DNA of 9,442 nt from positions 1 through 9,442 of the forward strand of contig RHKR01000056.1 in assembly GCA_008363265.1 (NCBI GenBank), in the 5' to 3' direction. This DNA comes from Chlorobiota bacterium. GTDB taxonomy: Bacteria > Bacteroidota > Ignavibacteria > Ignavibacteriales > Ignavibacteriaceae. A model generated the notes under the pieces. That model did no database searches. It was not told the origin of the DNA and saw only the letters and a program-made list of their open reading frames with translations. The translations under genes were made by a program, and so were the position numbers. Shown one piece after another: positions 1 through 6,641 of this stretch (position 1 is the stretch's first letter; every line of letters begins with the position of its first letter).

Positions 1-462
1 CCGGTGAGCGGACCAGCGCTGAATCTGTGCGGTTCGTGCCACAAACCCGTCGAGATCACACCTGACTTTGCACAGTCGACCAACAAGACCAAGGTAGCCA
101 AAACCAATTATCACGGCATAGAAGTGAAAGAGGGGAAAGTGACCATGGCCAACTGCAGCAGTTGCCACGGTCCCCACAAGATTGTTAACTCAGAGGATGC
201 ATCTTCAGCGGTTAACAAGAAGAACCTGCAAAAGACCTGCGGCAACTGTCACCCGGGGGCCGGAACCGATTTCGTTTCGGGTGATATTCACAAAAACCCC
301 GGTAAACCTGTTAAAGCGGCCGCAGCCAAAAGAGAAACCACCAGTGAAGAGGGGGGTACAAGCATGGTACCTGTACTTCTCGCTATCGTGGGAGTGGTCC
401 TGATCGTTGGTTTCATTGCAATGATCATTAAGAAAAAGAAAAACGCCAAAGCAGAAAATTAA
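1..462 (+). CDS. Multiheme cytochrome c with C-terminal membrane anchor (5'-truncated)
   Basis: This is the 3' end of a c-type cytochrome gene. The reading frame is open to the first base of the window, and the GTG at 4 is unlikely to be the true start because no signal peptide follows it. Counting from that GTG, three CXXCH heme motifs are visible: CGSCH at 9-13, CSSCH at 51-55 and CGNCH at 79-83. H37, H58 and H96 are candidate distal heme ligands. After a low-complexity linker (about 100-120) there is one hydrophobic helix (about 122-142) and a lysine-rich tail, so the hemes should lie in the periplasm with the protein tethered to the inner membrane. The NapC/NirT-type gene begins 14 bp downstream, so the two are probably co-transcribed and may exchange electrons (inference). 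The total heme number is unknown because the N-terminus is outside the window. The motif spacing resembles cytochrome c3/c7-like multiheme families, but I cannot assign a subfamily. Confidence 0.85.
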   Translation, partial: PVSGPALNLCGSCHKPVEITPDFAQSTNKTKVAKTNYHGIEVKEGKVTMANCSSCHGPHKIVNSEDASSAVNKKNLQKTCGNCHPGAGTDFVSGDIHKNPGKPVKAAAAKRETTSEEGGTSMVPVLLAIVGVVLIVGFIAMIIKKKKNAKAEN

Positions 463-476
463 TTCGCGAGACAGAG

Positions 477-2003
477 ATGAGAAAAATATTCCCACAGTCG
501 TTGTATAACCCGATCTCAGTCGCCGGTGCTGCGCTCGCAGCACTGAGCTTTGGCCTGATCATTTTTCTGATCATCGTGGAGACATTCAGTGAGGTTCATA
601 AACCTTACATGGGTATTCTTACCTTCATAATCATGCCGGTCTTCCTGATCGCCGGATTGCTAATCATAGCCTACGGCTGGTATCGTGAGCATAAACTATC
701 GAAAAGGATCGATTTTAAGGCCCGGAAATTTCCGACCCTTGACCTGAATGATCCGAAACAGTTGCGTGCCGTGATGTTCTTTTCGGTCGGTACTATCATT
801 CTGCTGGTTTTTTCAGCGTTCGGCAGTTTCAAAGCTTATGAGTACACCGATTCAGACGAATTCTGCGGAACAGTATGCCATGAGGTGATGGAACCTGAAT
901 ACACCGCCTACCAGAATTCGCCCCACTCCAAGGTTGGTTGCGTAAGTTGCCATATCGGATCGGGAGCCGACTGGTTCGTTCGAGCGAAGATCTCGGGCTC
1001 ATATCAGCTCTATTCAGTCACGTTCAACAAGTTTTCGAGGCCGATACCCACCCCGATCGAGAACCTTCGTCCCGCGCAGGAAACCTGCGAACAGTGTCAC
1101 TGGCCAAAACATTTCTTCAGTGAAAAGAAGGTCGACCTCGACTATTACCTCGCCGATGAGGCCAACACAAAAGCTTCGCTCACACTCCTCATGCGGGTTG
1201 GCGGCGGAAACAGTGAGATAGGGAACACCGAAGGTATCCACTGGCACATGAACCTTGCCAACGACATCTATTATGAGGCGACCGATCATACCAGGCAGAC
1301 AATTCCCTGGGTGAAAGCCGTGAACAAAGCCACCGGCAAGGAAACCGTTTACAGAATGAAGGGCTACACCAAAAAAGTAAACGAGAAGGGTGAGGATATC
1401 AAGAAGATGGACTGCATCGACTGCCATAACCGCCCCGCTCACATTTATAACGAGCCGAGCCGTATCATTAACATCACCATGTCAAACGGCAAGATCGCCT
1501 CTGATCTCCCTTACATCAAGAGCATCACAACACAGGCCCTCGATGGTGAGTACGCGACCAAAGAGGAGGCCCGGCTTGGGATAGCGAAGAAGATCACTGA
1601 TTTTTACCGCAACACATATCCAGATATTGCCAAGAGCAGGGCCAAGGATATAGCAAACGCTGTGAAGGAGATCCAGGTTATCTACTCGAAGAACTATTTC
1701 CCTGAAATGAAAGTAAGCTGGAGAAAATACCCGAATCATCTCGGCCACATGAATTACGACGGTTGCTTCCGCTGCCACGATGGAAACCATGTGAGTGATG
1801 ATGGCAAGGTGATCACCAACGACTGCAACAGCTGCCACATCCTCCTTGAGGAAACAACTCCACAGAAGGGTCAGCAGATCTCTTCCAAGGGTCTTGAATT
1901 CACCCATCCGGGAGGAATCGAGGTTTCATTCAAGACTCAGAAGTGCAGCGCCTGCCACGGAGTCGGGAATAAAACACTCGATAAGAAAGTTGCTTCAAAA
2001 TAG
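477..2003 (+). CDS. NapC/NirT-family seven-heme inner-membrane cytochrome c (ImcH-like quinol dehydrogenase)
   Basis: The 508-residue protein has three predicted N-terminal membrane helices (about 14-34, 45-67 and 97-117) and then a long periplasmic heme domain. Six canonical CXXCH motifs are present: C155/C158/H159, C204/C207/H208, C313/C316/H317, C430/C433/H434, C450/C453/H454 and C490/C493/H494. A seventh, at C130/C134/H135, is a CX3CH variant (CGTVCH) followed by VMEPEY. The stretch from that variant through CEQCHW is characteristic of NapC/NirT-type quinol dehydrogenases, which oxidise menaquinol and pass electrons to periplasmic cytochromes. Length, three helices and seven hemes match ImcH of Geobacter, an inner-membrane cytochrome needed for high-potential extracellular acceptors. 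That specific match is from memory and architecture, not alignment. The ATG at 477 gives a sensible cytoplasmic N-terminus (MRKIF) before helix 1, though the ribosome binding site is weak. It lies 14 bp after the membrane-anchored cytochrome gene and is followed by an intrinsic terminator, so it is the last gene of its unit. Confidence 0.85.
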   Translation: MRKIFPQSLYNPISVAGAALAALSFGLIIFLIIVETFSEVHKPYMGILTFIIMPVFLIAGLLIIAYGWYREHKLSKRIDFKARKFPTLDLNDPKQLRAVMFFSVGTIILLVFSAFGSFKAYEYTDSDEFCGTVCHEVMEPEYTAYQNSPHSKVGCVSCHIGSGADWFVRAKISGSYQLYSVTFNKFSRPIPTPIENLRPAQETCEQCHWPKHFFSEKKVDLDYYLADEANTKASLTLLMRVGGGNSEIGNTEGIHWHMNLANDIYYEATDHTRQTIPWVKAVNKATGKETVYRMKGYTKKVNEKGEDIKKMDCIDCHNRPAHIYNEPSRIINITMSNGKIASDLPYIKSITTQALDGEYATKEEARLGIAKKITDFYRNTYPDIAKSRAKDIANAVKEIQVIYSKNYFPEMKVSWRKYPNHLGHMNYDGCFRCHDGNHVSDDGKVITNDCNSCHILLEETTPQKGQQISSKGLEFTHPGGIEVSFKTQKCSACHGVGNKTLDKKVASK

Positions 2004-2020
2004 CAACCCCTGAAAAATTG

Positions 2021-2057
2021 AAAAGGCACAAGGATCAATACCTCGTGCCTTTTTTTT
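2021..2057 (+). terminator. Intrinsic terminator after the cytochrome genes
   Basis: The left arm GGCACAAGG (2025-2033) pairs with CCTCGTGCC (2041-2049), with one A/C mismatch and a 7-base loop. Four A residues precede the stem and a run of eight T residues follows (2050-2057). It starts 17 bp after the cytochrome stop codon, so it should end the cytochrome transcript and separate it from the lipoprotein gene. Confidence 0.9.
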
Positions 2058-2164
2058 ATATCAGTGTGATGTCTGTTGCGGAGTTCAATTTTCGTTTATT
2101 TATTTCATGTAAAACAATTAAATTAAAATTTCTGATTATTCGATTTCCAAATATTCCCTTTATT
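2058..2164 (+). promoter_or_regulatory. AT-rich intergenic leader, presumed promoter region of the lipoprotein gene
   Basis: The stretch between the terminator and the lipoprotein start is markedly AT-rich from about 2083 onward, unlike the flanking coding DNA. A promoter is expected here because the terminator at 2021-2057 isolates the next gene. I could not identify convincing -35/-10 hexamers or a Bacteroidota-style -33/-7 pair, and no Shine-Dalgarno sequence precedes the ATG at 2165. The call rests on position and composition only. Confidence 0.3.
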
Positions 2165-2587
2165 ATGAAAAGAATCATACCGGCTATATTTCTGATGCTG
2201 CTCCTGACCGGGTGTTCCCGGGACCTGAAAGCAGTTTACTCAAACGAGAATGGTTCCCCCGTGAAACAGGGCGGTGCAAAACCCTTCACTTTCGAGGTTT
2301 ACAGTGAATTGGAGATCGTAAAGATAAGAACCTACCACTGGAACGATGGTAAAGGTTCGCCTGCTGGTGACATTATACTCGTTGGTGCTGACGGGAAAGA
2401 GCGCCGCAGGTGGAATGCTGAAGCAAAAACCGGCAGAAACGGTGTGGCTTCCGCAATTTGGGAGGCTGAGACGGGGATCATCCTTAAACCCGGCAGGTAT
2501 TCTGTGAAAACCAGTGACGACAGAACGTGGTCGTACAACGAAGCTTCACTCGGAGCGGGATTTACTTCAATTTACACTCAAAAGTGA
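2165..2587 (+). CDS. Small lipoprotein of unknown function
   Basis: The 140-residue product starts with a lipoprotein signal peptide: MKR, a hydrophobic stretch (4-14) and the lipobox LLTGC with C17 as the lipidated cysteine. The mature part (about 120 residues) is polar and looks like a single beta-sandwich, with alternating beta-type segments and a C-terminal portion built around KPGRYSVKTSDDRTWSYNEAS (108-128), rich in Tyr and Trp. I do not recognise a named family. The same frame stays open upstream to 2018, but that start falls beside the terminator, and the signal peptide marks 2165 as the real start. The stop is followed after only 9 bp, and in the same reading frame, by the hybrid kinase gene, so the two are probably co-expressed. 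An extracytoplasmic partner or sensor role for the same pathway is possible but unproven. Confidence 0.8.
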   Translation: MKRIIPAIFLMLLLTGCSRDLKAVYSNENGSPVKQGGAKPFTFEVYSELEIVKIRTYHWNDGKGSPAGDIILVGADGKERRRWNAEAKTGRNGVASAIWEAETGIILKPGRYSVKTSDDRTWSYNEASLGAGFTSIYTQK

Positions 2588-2596
2588 CAGTTCACC

Positions 2597-5437
2597 ATGG
2601 AGCGAGCCAAACCCTACAGATCAGCAAATATTAATCCGGTGAAAAGATCCGACGGGTTACTTCCGGAAATCGCTTCAACCCACACCGAACCGTATACCAA
2701 TTATATCCTGCGGCTGCTGTTTGAAGCATCGCCCGACGGATTTTTTGTCATGATGCTCGATGAACCCGTAATGTGGGACCCCGCTACCGATGATCCCGCA
2801 TTATTTGATCATATTTTTCAGACTCAGAAGATCACCATCTTCAATACACGTTCGGCCGAGCTGAACCCCGCCTTCGACGGTAATCTGATGGGTGTAACAC
2901 CCGAGAGATATTTTTATTACGACGTGGCGAACGGAAGGGCAGCCTGGAAGAAACTGCTGAAAACGGGCTGGCTGAACATGGAAACCTCGGAGTCGATAGC
3001 GCCGGGGATGAACATCTGGATCGAAACCGAGTTTGTAAACATATATGATCAGGATGGACTCCTTCTCGGATGCTTCGCCACCCAGCGTGATATCACTTTG
3101 AAGAACGCGGAAGTTGACACTCTTACCGCATCTTCCTCAGAACTGAGTGCGGCGATAGCCGCTGTAGGCGACCCTTTCATTATGGTTGACGCCAATGGTG
3201 TAATAACCTACCTGAACTACACCGCCGAGGTTACACTCGACCTTTCCTATGACCGGCTTGTAAACAAGAAGCTGACCGACCTCCTCCAAATCATCGATCC
3301 CGATTCAGGGCTTGACCTTAAACAGATACTCGATCAGGTTAAGAAGACCGGAATCGCCAACCGACTCGGAAACAAGGCGAAACTGAAGTACGGCATCAAC
3401 GATACGGCGGTAACGGGAGTGATCTCATCGGTAAAGAATGCGGACGGGTCTCACATCGGGTGGATACTTCTGTTAAGGTATCCCGGGGATGTCCTAAAAG
3501 AGATTGTGGAAGACACTGTCAATCTCGGTCGGATGAAGAAGCTTAACAGGTCGCTCGCCGCGGGATATTGGGAGATCGACCTTCACAAGGGCGCCGTTTG
3601 GATCAGTGATGAAATATTTGAACTTTACGGAATCAACCGAACGCTCGAGGACGACCCCGAGGAACTGAAATTTCTTCAGAACAAGATCAATGAGATGATC
3701 GTACCTGAGGACCGCCCCAAAGTGGAAAAAGCGGCTACAGATCTTATTCACGATTTCAAAGGATACGTGGTCGACTACCGGCTGTTCGATCCCTCGAAAA
3801 CCCTTCGTTACATCCGGTCGATCGTTGAGGTTCATAACGATGAGTCGGGTACCCCGGTTCTTATTTCCGGAGCGGCGATAGATCTGACCTGGTACTACAA
3901 TCATCTGACGACCAGTTCCTTTTTTGAGCAGATCATCGAGGGTGCCCCCCTTGGTATCATGGTAACCGACCCCTCAGGCATCATCCAGTATGCCAACCAG
4001 AAGCTTGCTGAAATTACAGGCTATTCGGTTGCAGAACTGTTGGGGCAGAAACCTTCGCTGCTAAAGTCAGGCGTCCTCCCTCCTGTTTTCTATGAGAACC
4101 TGTGGAAAGTTGTACTTTCAGGTGATATCTGGCAGGGTGACATTATCAACAGGAAAAAGGACGGCACCCATTATTGGGATTCAGGCGCCATTTCCGGGTT
4201 GAAAGGGAAGGATGGCGGCATCGAGAGGCTGGTCGCCTTCAAGCAGGATGTTACGGCCAGGAAAAAACTTGAAAGTGATATCAAGAAGCAAAAGGATAAC
4301 CTTGACCGCCTTCATAAAGAGAAGATAGCCCTGCTGGAAGACCTTAACCTTGAGATCAGAAATCCTTTAAACGGAATAAGCGGTTTTCTCGACCTACTGA
4401 TTTCCGAAGTAACCGACATGGAACACAGGAAAATTCTCAGGTCGATCAAACATTCAGCGGGAAGGGTGCTTAACAGACTGGATGCCGTATCGGATATCCT
4501 GAACATGGAGAAAGATTCCTGGAGCATAAACCTCAGGAGCATTGAACCCGGGGCGGCGCTTAGAGAGGTACTCGACTATTACCGGGAGATAGCCGAGGAT
4601 AAAGGGCTGAGATTCGAATCCTATATTCAGGACGGACTCTCACTCGTCACCGATCCCGGACTGATCGCCAAGGCCACGGGCAACCTGATCAACAACGCGG
4701 TCAAGTTCACTTCCGATGGAACCGTAAGGGTTGAAGTGGTAAGACCTCCGGCCTCTGATGACGAGATACTCTTCAGGGTTACCGACACGGGACCCGGCAT
4801 TAAAAAAGATGAGATCGACGCGATATTCAGCGATGCTTTGGCTACTCAGAGCGATCTGACACGCACCGTTGAATCAACCGGCTTCGGGCTGAGAGTGACG
4901 AAAGAGATAATCAAGAGGCTCGGCGGTACGATAAAGATCGAGAGTGTACCGGGTAAACGGACCACTTTTACCATTATACTTTCTCCGGAAACTTCAGTGG
5001 AAGTGGCCGGTGTTGAGGCGGATAGACTGAAATATTTCAAAAAAGCCTCAAGTTCTTCACTCAGGCAGGAACTGTTGATAGTTGAGGACAGTAAAATGAA
5101 TTCGGAAGTGATGGCACTATACCTGAAGAAGATATGCGCTGTCGATACCGCCCGGTCGGGTGATCAGGCTGTCAGGCTTGCTGAAGGGAAGAGGTACGCG
5201 GCTGTCATCCTCGATATTAATCTGGGGGAGGGGCTTTCCGGAGTTGATACCATGAAGAAGATCAGAAAACTCCCCGGGTATGAGGATGTTCCGTTCATAG
5301 CAGTTACCGGTTACGCCCTTAATGCTGACAGGGCACAGATAGTTGAGGAGGGTTTTGATTTCTTTTATACGAAGCCACTTGACATGTCATCCTTCACTTC
5401 GTTTATAAAGGAACTGGTGATCCCCGAAGAGGGGTAA
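2597..5437 (+). CDS. Soluble multi-PAS hybrid histidine kinase lacking the phosphoacceptor histidine
   Basis: The 946-residue protein has no signal peptide or membrane helix, so it should be cytoplasmic. Approximate domain order is PAS/PAC 1 (38-170), PAS 2 (182-295), PAS 3 (315-432), PAS 4 (441-557), a short coiled linker (557-580), the DHp helices (575-640), the HATPase_c domain (650-797) and the receiver (824-942). In the DHp domain the expected H-box reads LNLEIRNPLN, with L585 where histidine is normally found. The ATP-binding site looks complete: N box N696/N700, G1 box DTGPG (730-734) and G2 box TGFGL (761-765). The receiver also has all key residues: acidic pair E830/D831, phospho-acceptor D873, T904 and K926. 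The family normally autophosphorylates on His and relays phosphate to the receiver Asp; this protein cannot do so by the standard route. It may be a signalling scaffold, a partner in a heterodimer, or a receiver charged by another kinase (inference). No output domain is fused. The start at ATG 2597 has no clear ribosome binding site, so translation may be coupled to the lipoprotein stop 9 bp upstream. Confidence 0.92.
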   Translation: MERAKPYRSANINPVKRSDGLLPEIASTHTEPYTNYILRLLFEASPDGFFVMMLDEPVMWDPATDDPALFDHIFQTQKITIFNTRSAELNPAFDGNLMGVTPERYFYYDVANGRAAWKKLLKTGWLNMETSESIAPGMNIWIETEFVNIYDQDGLLLGCFATQRDITLKNAEVDTLTASSSELSAAIAAVGDPFIMVDANGVITYLNYTAEVTLDLSYDRLVNKKLTDLLQIIDPDSGLDLKQILDQVKKTGIANRLGNKAKLKYGINDTAVTGVISSVKNADGSHIGWILLLRYPGDVLKEIVEDTVNLGRMKKLNRSLAAGYWEIDLHKGAVWISDEIFELYGINRTLEDDPEELKFLQNKINEMIVPEDRPKVEKAATDLIHDFKGYVVDYRLFDPSKTLRYIRSIVEVHNDESGTPVLISGAAIDLTWYYNHLTTSSFFEQIIEGAPLGIMVTDPSGIIQYANQKLAEITGYSVAELLGQKPSLLKSGVLPPVFYENLWKVVLSGDIWQGDIINRKKDGTHYWDSGAISGLKGKDGGIERLVAFKQDVTARKKLESDIKKQKDNLDRLHKEKIALLEDLNLEIRNPLNGISGFLDLLISEVTDMEHRKILRSIKHSAGRVLNRLDAVSDILNMEKDSWSINLRSIEPGAALREVLDYYREIAEDKGLRFESYIQDGLSLVTDPGLIAKATGNLINNAVKFTSDGTVRVEVVRPPASDDEILFRVTDTGPGIKKDEIDAIFSDALATQSDLTRTVESTGFGLRVTKEIIKRLGGTIKIESVPGKRTTFTIILSPETSVEVAGVEADRLKYFKKASSSSLRQELLIVEDSKMNSEVMALYLKKICAVDTARSGDQAVRLAEGKRYAAVILDINLGEGLSGVDTMKKIRKLPGYEDVPFIAVTGYALNADRAQIVEEGFDFFYTKPLDMSSFTSFIKELVIPEEG

Positions 5438-5526
5438 TTTAAACCAAAGGTATTCAGGCGATGTCAGAACAGAGTTGGAATTTTTAGAAATTGATCATCT
5501 GAAGAACAATAAAAAGGACATAATAC

Positions 5527-5991
5527 ATGAGAACACTTTTCACACTGCTGGTTGCAGCATTTCTTTTTACAGGCGCGTCTTTCGCGCAGAAAGGTGACGT
5601 TTACGGACAGGCACCTTCATTAAAGAGCAAAACCAAGGTATCGGCCATTTTTGCATCCCCCAAGAAATATGTAGGCAAAACCGTGATGATCGAAGGAACC
5701 GTTGTTGACGTTTGTCAGAAAAGAGGTTGCTGGATGGAGGTTGCCGGAGACAAAAAAGGTCAGAAGATCAAGATAAAAGTAGATGATGGCGTTATAGTAT
5801 TCCCTGTTGCCAAAAAAGGACATAAAGCAATTGTTCAGGGCGTGGTTGAAGAACTCGTCTACACCAAGGAAGAACTGATCGAGGCCGAGAAGCACAAAGC
5901 AGAAGAGCAGAAAACCAAGTTTGATCCCTCGACCATCAAGTCAGGAAAAACCGTATACAGGATCAAGGGAACCGGTGCCCGCATCTTCTAA
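5527..5991 (+). CDS. Secreted DUF4920-type protein
   Basis: The 154-residue protein has a cleavable signal peptide (positively charged start, hydrophobic core about 4-18, probable cleavage after ASFA at residue 20), so the mature protein should be periplasmic. The middle resembles DUF4920: a KYVGKTVMIEGTVVDVC segment (47-63), then C63 and C68-W69 in the pattern CX4CW, followed by beta strands typical of a small OB-like fold and a charged helix (about 113-131). The molecular function of this family is not known to me. The two close cysteines could form a disulfide or bind a metal or cofactor (inference). A good Shine-Dalgarno AAGGA (5514-5518) lies 8 bases before the ATG. No terminator separates it from the kinase gene 89 bp upstream, so it may share that transcript. 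A strong terminator follows 21 bp after its stop. Confidence 0.85.
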   Translation: MRTLFTLLVAAFLFTGASFAQKGDVYGQAPSLKSKTKVSAIFASPKKYVGKTVMIEGTVVDVCQKRGCWMEVAGDKKGQKIKIKVDDGVIVFPVAKKGHKAIVQGVVEELVYTKEELIEAEKHKAEEQKTKFDPSTIKSGKTVYRIKGTGARIF

Positions 5992-6012
5992 AATTCTGAA
6001 TTGATCATTTTC

Positions 6013-6052
6013 AGGTCTTGCGCCGCTTCATGCCGTGCAAGACCTTTTTTTT
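6013..6052 (+). terminator. Intrinsic terminator after the DUF4920-type gene
   Basis: AGGTCTTGC (6013-6021) pairs perfectly with GCAAGACCT (6037-6045) around a 15-base loop, and the stem runs directly into eight T residues (6045-6052). It ends the unit containing the DUF4920-type gene and lies just upstream of the PepSY-type gene start, which also argues against translating the PepSY-type frame from 6018. Confidence 0.92.
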
Positions 6053-6071
6053 AATTTTTTGCAGTATTGAG

Positions 6072-6641
6072 ATGAGTGAAAGAGAAAAAAAGATAAGGAT
6101 ATTCTTAAGGAAGTGGCACCGCGATATTGGATTTTTCATATCGGGTCTCACGATAATTTACGCTATTTCCGGTGTGGCCGTGAACCACATTGACGACTGG
6201 AATCCGAGTTACACAATAACAAAGGAGATGCTTAAGGCGGACTCGATCCCGCAGGCTCTCTGGAATGACCCGGCGATCGACAGCATTGTAACCGCGCGCC
6301 TGAAAGTTGAAAAACCCAAAGAAGTGTTCTGGGAGAGTGACGAAAAGGTAAGATTTTTCTATGAAGGTGAGACCATTGACTTCAACCTCGCCACCGGCGA
6401 GATGGTGATCGAGACAACCAAAGGAAAACCGGTGCTGAAAGAAGTGAACTTCCTTCACCTGAACAAGCCGAAGAAAGTCTGGACATGGGTTGCGGATATA
6501 TTCGCGGTTCTGCTGGCATTCCTTGCCATATCAGGAGTGATAATGGTGAAAGGGAAGAACGGTTTTGGAGGGAAAGGGAAGTGGATATTTATCGCCGGAC
6601 TGCTGATCCCGGTAATTTTCTGGTTCCTTTACCTTGACTGA
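6072..6641 (+). CDS. PepSY-associated transmembrane helix protein, short form
   Basis: The 189-residue protein has three predicted membrane helices: about 18-36, 138-157 and 169-187. Helix 1 is preceded by LRKWHRDIGF, a pattern typical of PepSY-associated TM families, and ends in GVAVNH. A 100-residue loop between helices 1 and 2 includes a beta-rich PepSY-like segment (about 84-125), then FLHLNKPKKVWTW leading into helix 2, also typical of the family. Conserved-looking histidines are H16, H39 and H129; related membrane proteins are linked to iron or flavin/heme redox chemistry, but no such activity is shown here. I chose ATG 6072 because the upstream in-frame start at 6018 lies inside a terminator hairpin. 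No strong ribosome binding site is visible. Its stop codon touches the stop of the opposite-strand propeller gene. A terminator separates it from the DUF4920-type gene, so it probably has its own promoter in the T-rich 6046-6071 stretch or upstream, though none is clear. Confidence 0.75.
   Translation: MSEREKKIRIFLRKWHRDIGFFISGLTIIYAISGVAVNHIDDWNPSYTITKEMLKADSIPQALWNDPAIDSIVTARLKVEKPKEVFWESDEKVRFFYEGETIDFNLATGEMVIETTKGKPVLKEVNFLHLNKPKKVWTWVADIFAVLLAFLAISGVIMVKGKNGFGGKGKWIFIAGLLIPVIFWFLYLD

Noticed and set aside
557..576. Direct repeat of CTGATCAT in the cytochrome gene
   Set aside because: It encodes repeated Leu-Ile-Ile in a membrane helix, so codon composition explains it.
2018..2164. N-terminal extension of the lipoprotein frame from ATG 2018
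   Set aside because: The start lies beside the terminator stem, the encoded extension is low-quality AT-rich sequence, and a textbook lipoprotein signal peptide begins at 2165.
5422..5434. CCCC-GAAGA-GGGG hairpin at the end of the kinase gene
   Set aside because: The stem is only 4 bp, it is inside the coding region, and no T-run follows, so it is not a convincing terminator.
5461..5487. Eight-codon mini-ORF (MSEQSWNF) ahead of the DUF4920-type gene
   Set aside because: Too short to separate from chance, and it has no leader-peptide features such as repeated regulatory codons next to an attenuator.
6018..6071. N-terminal extension of the PepSY-type protein from 6018
   Set aside because: The start is within the terminator hairpin of the upstream gene; the protein from 6072 begins with a normal charged N-terminus before its first helix.
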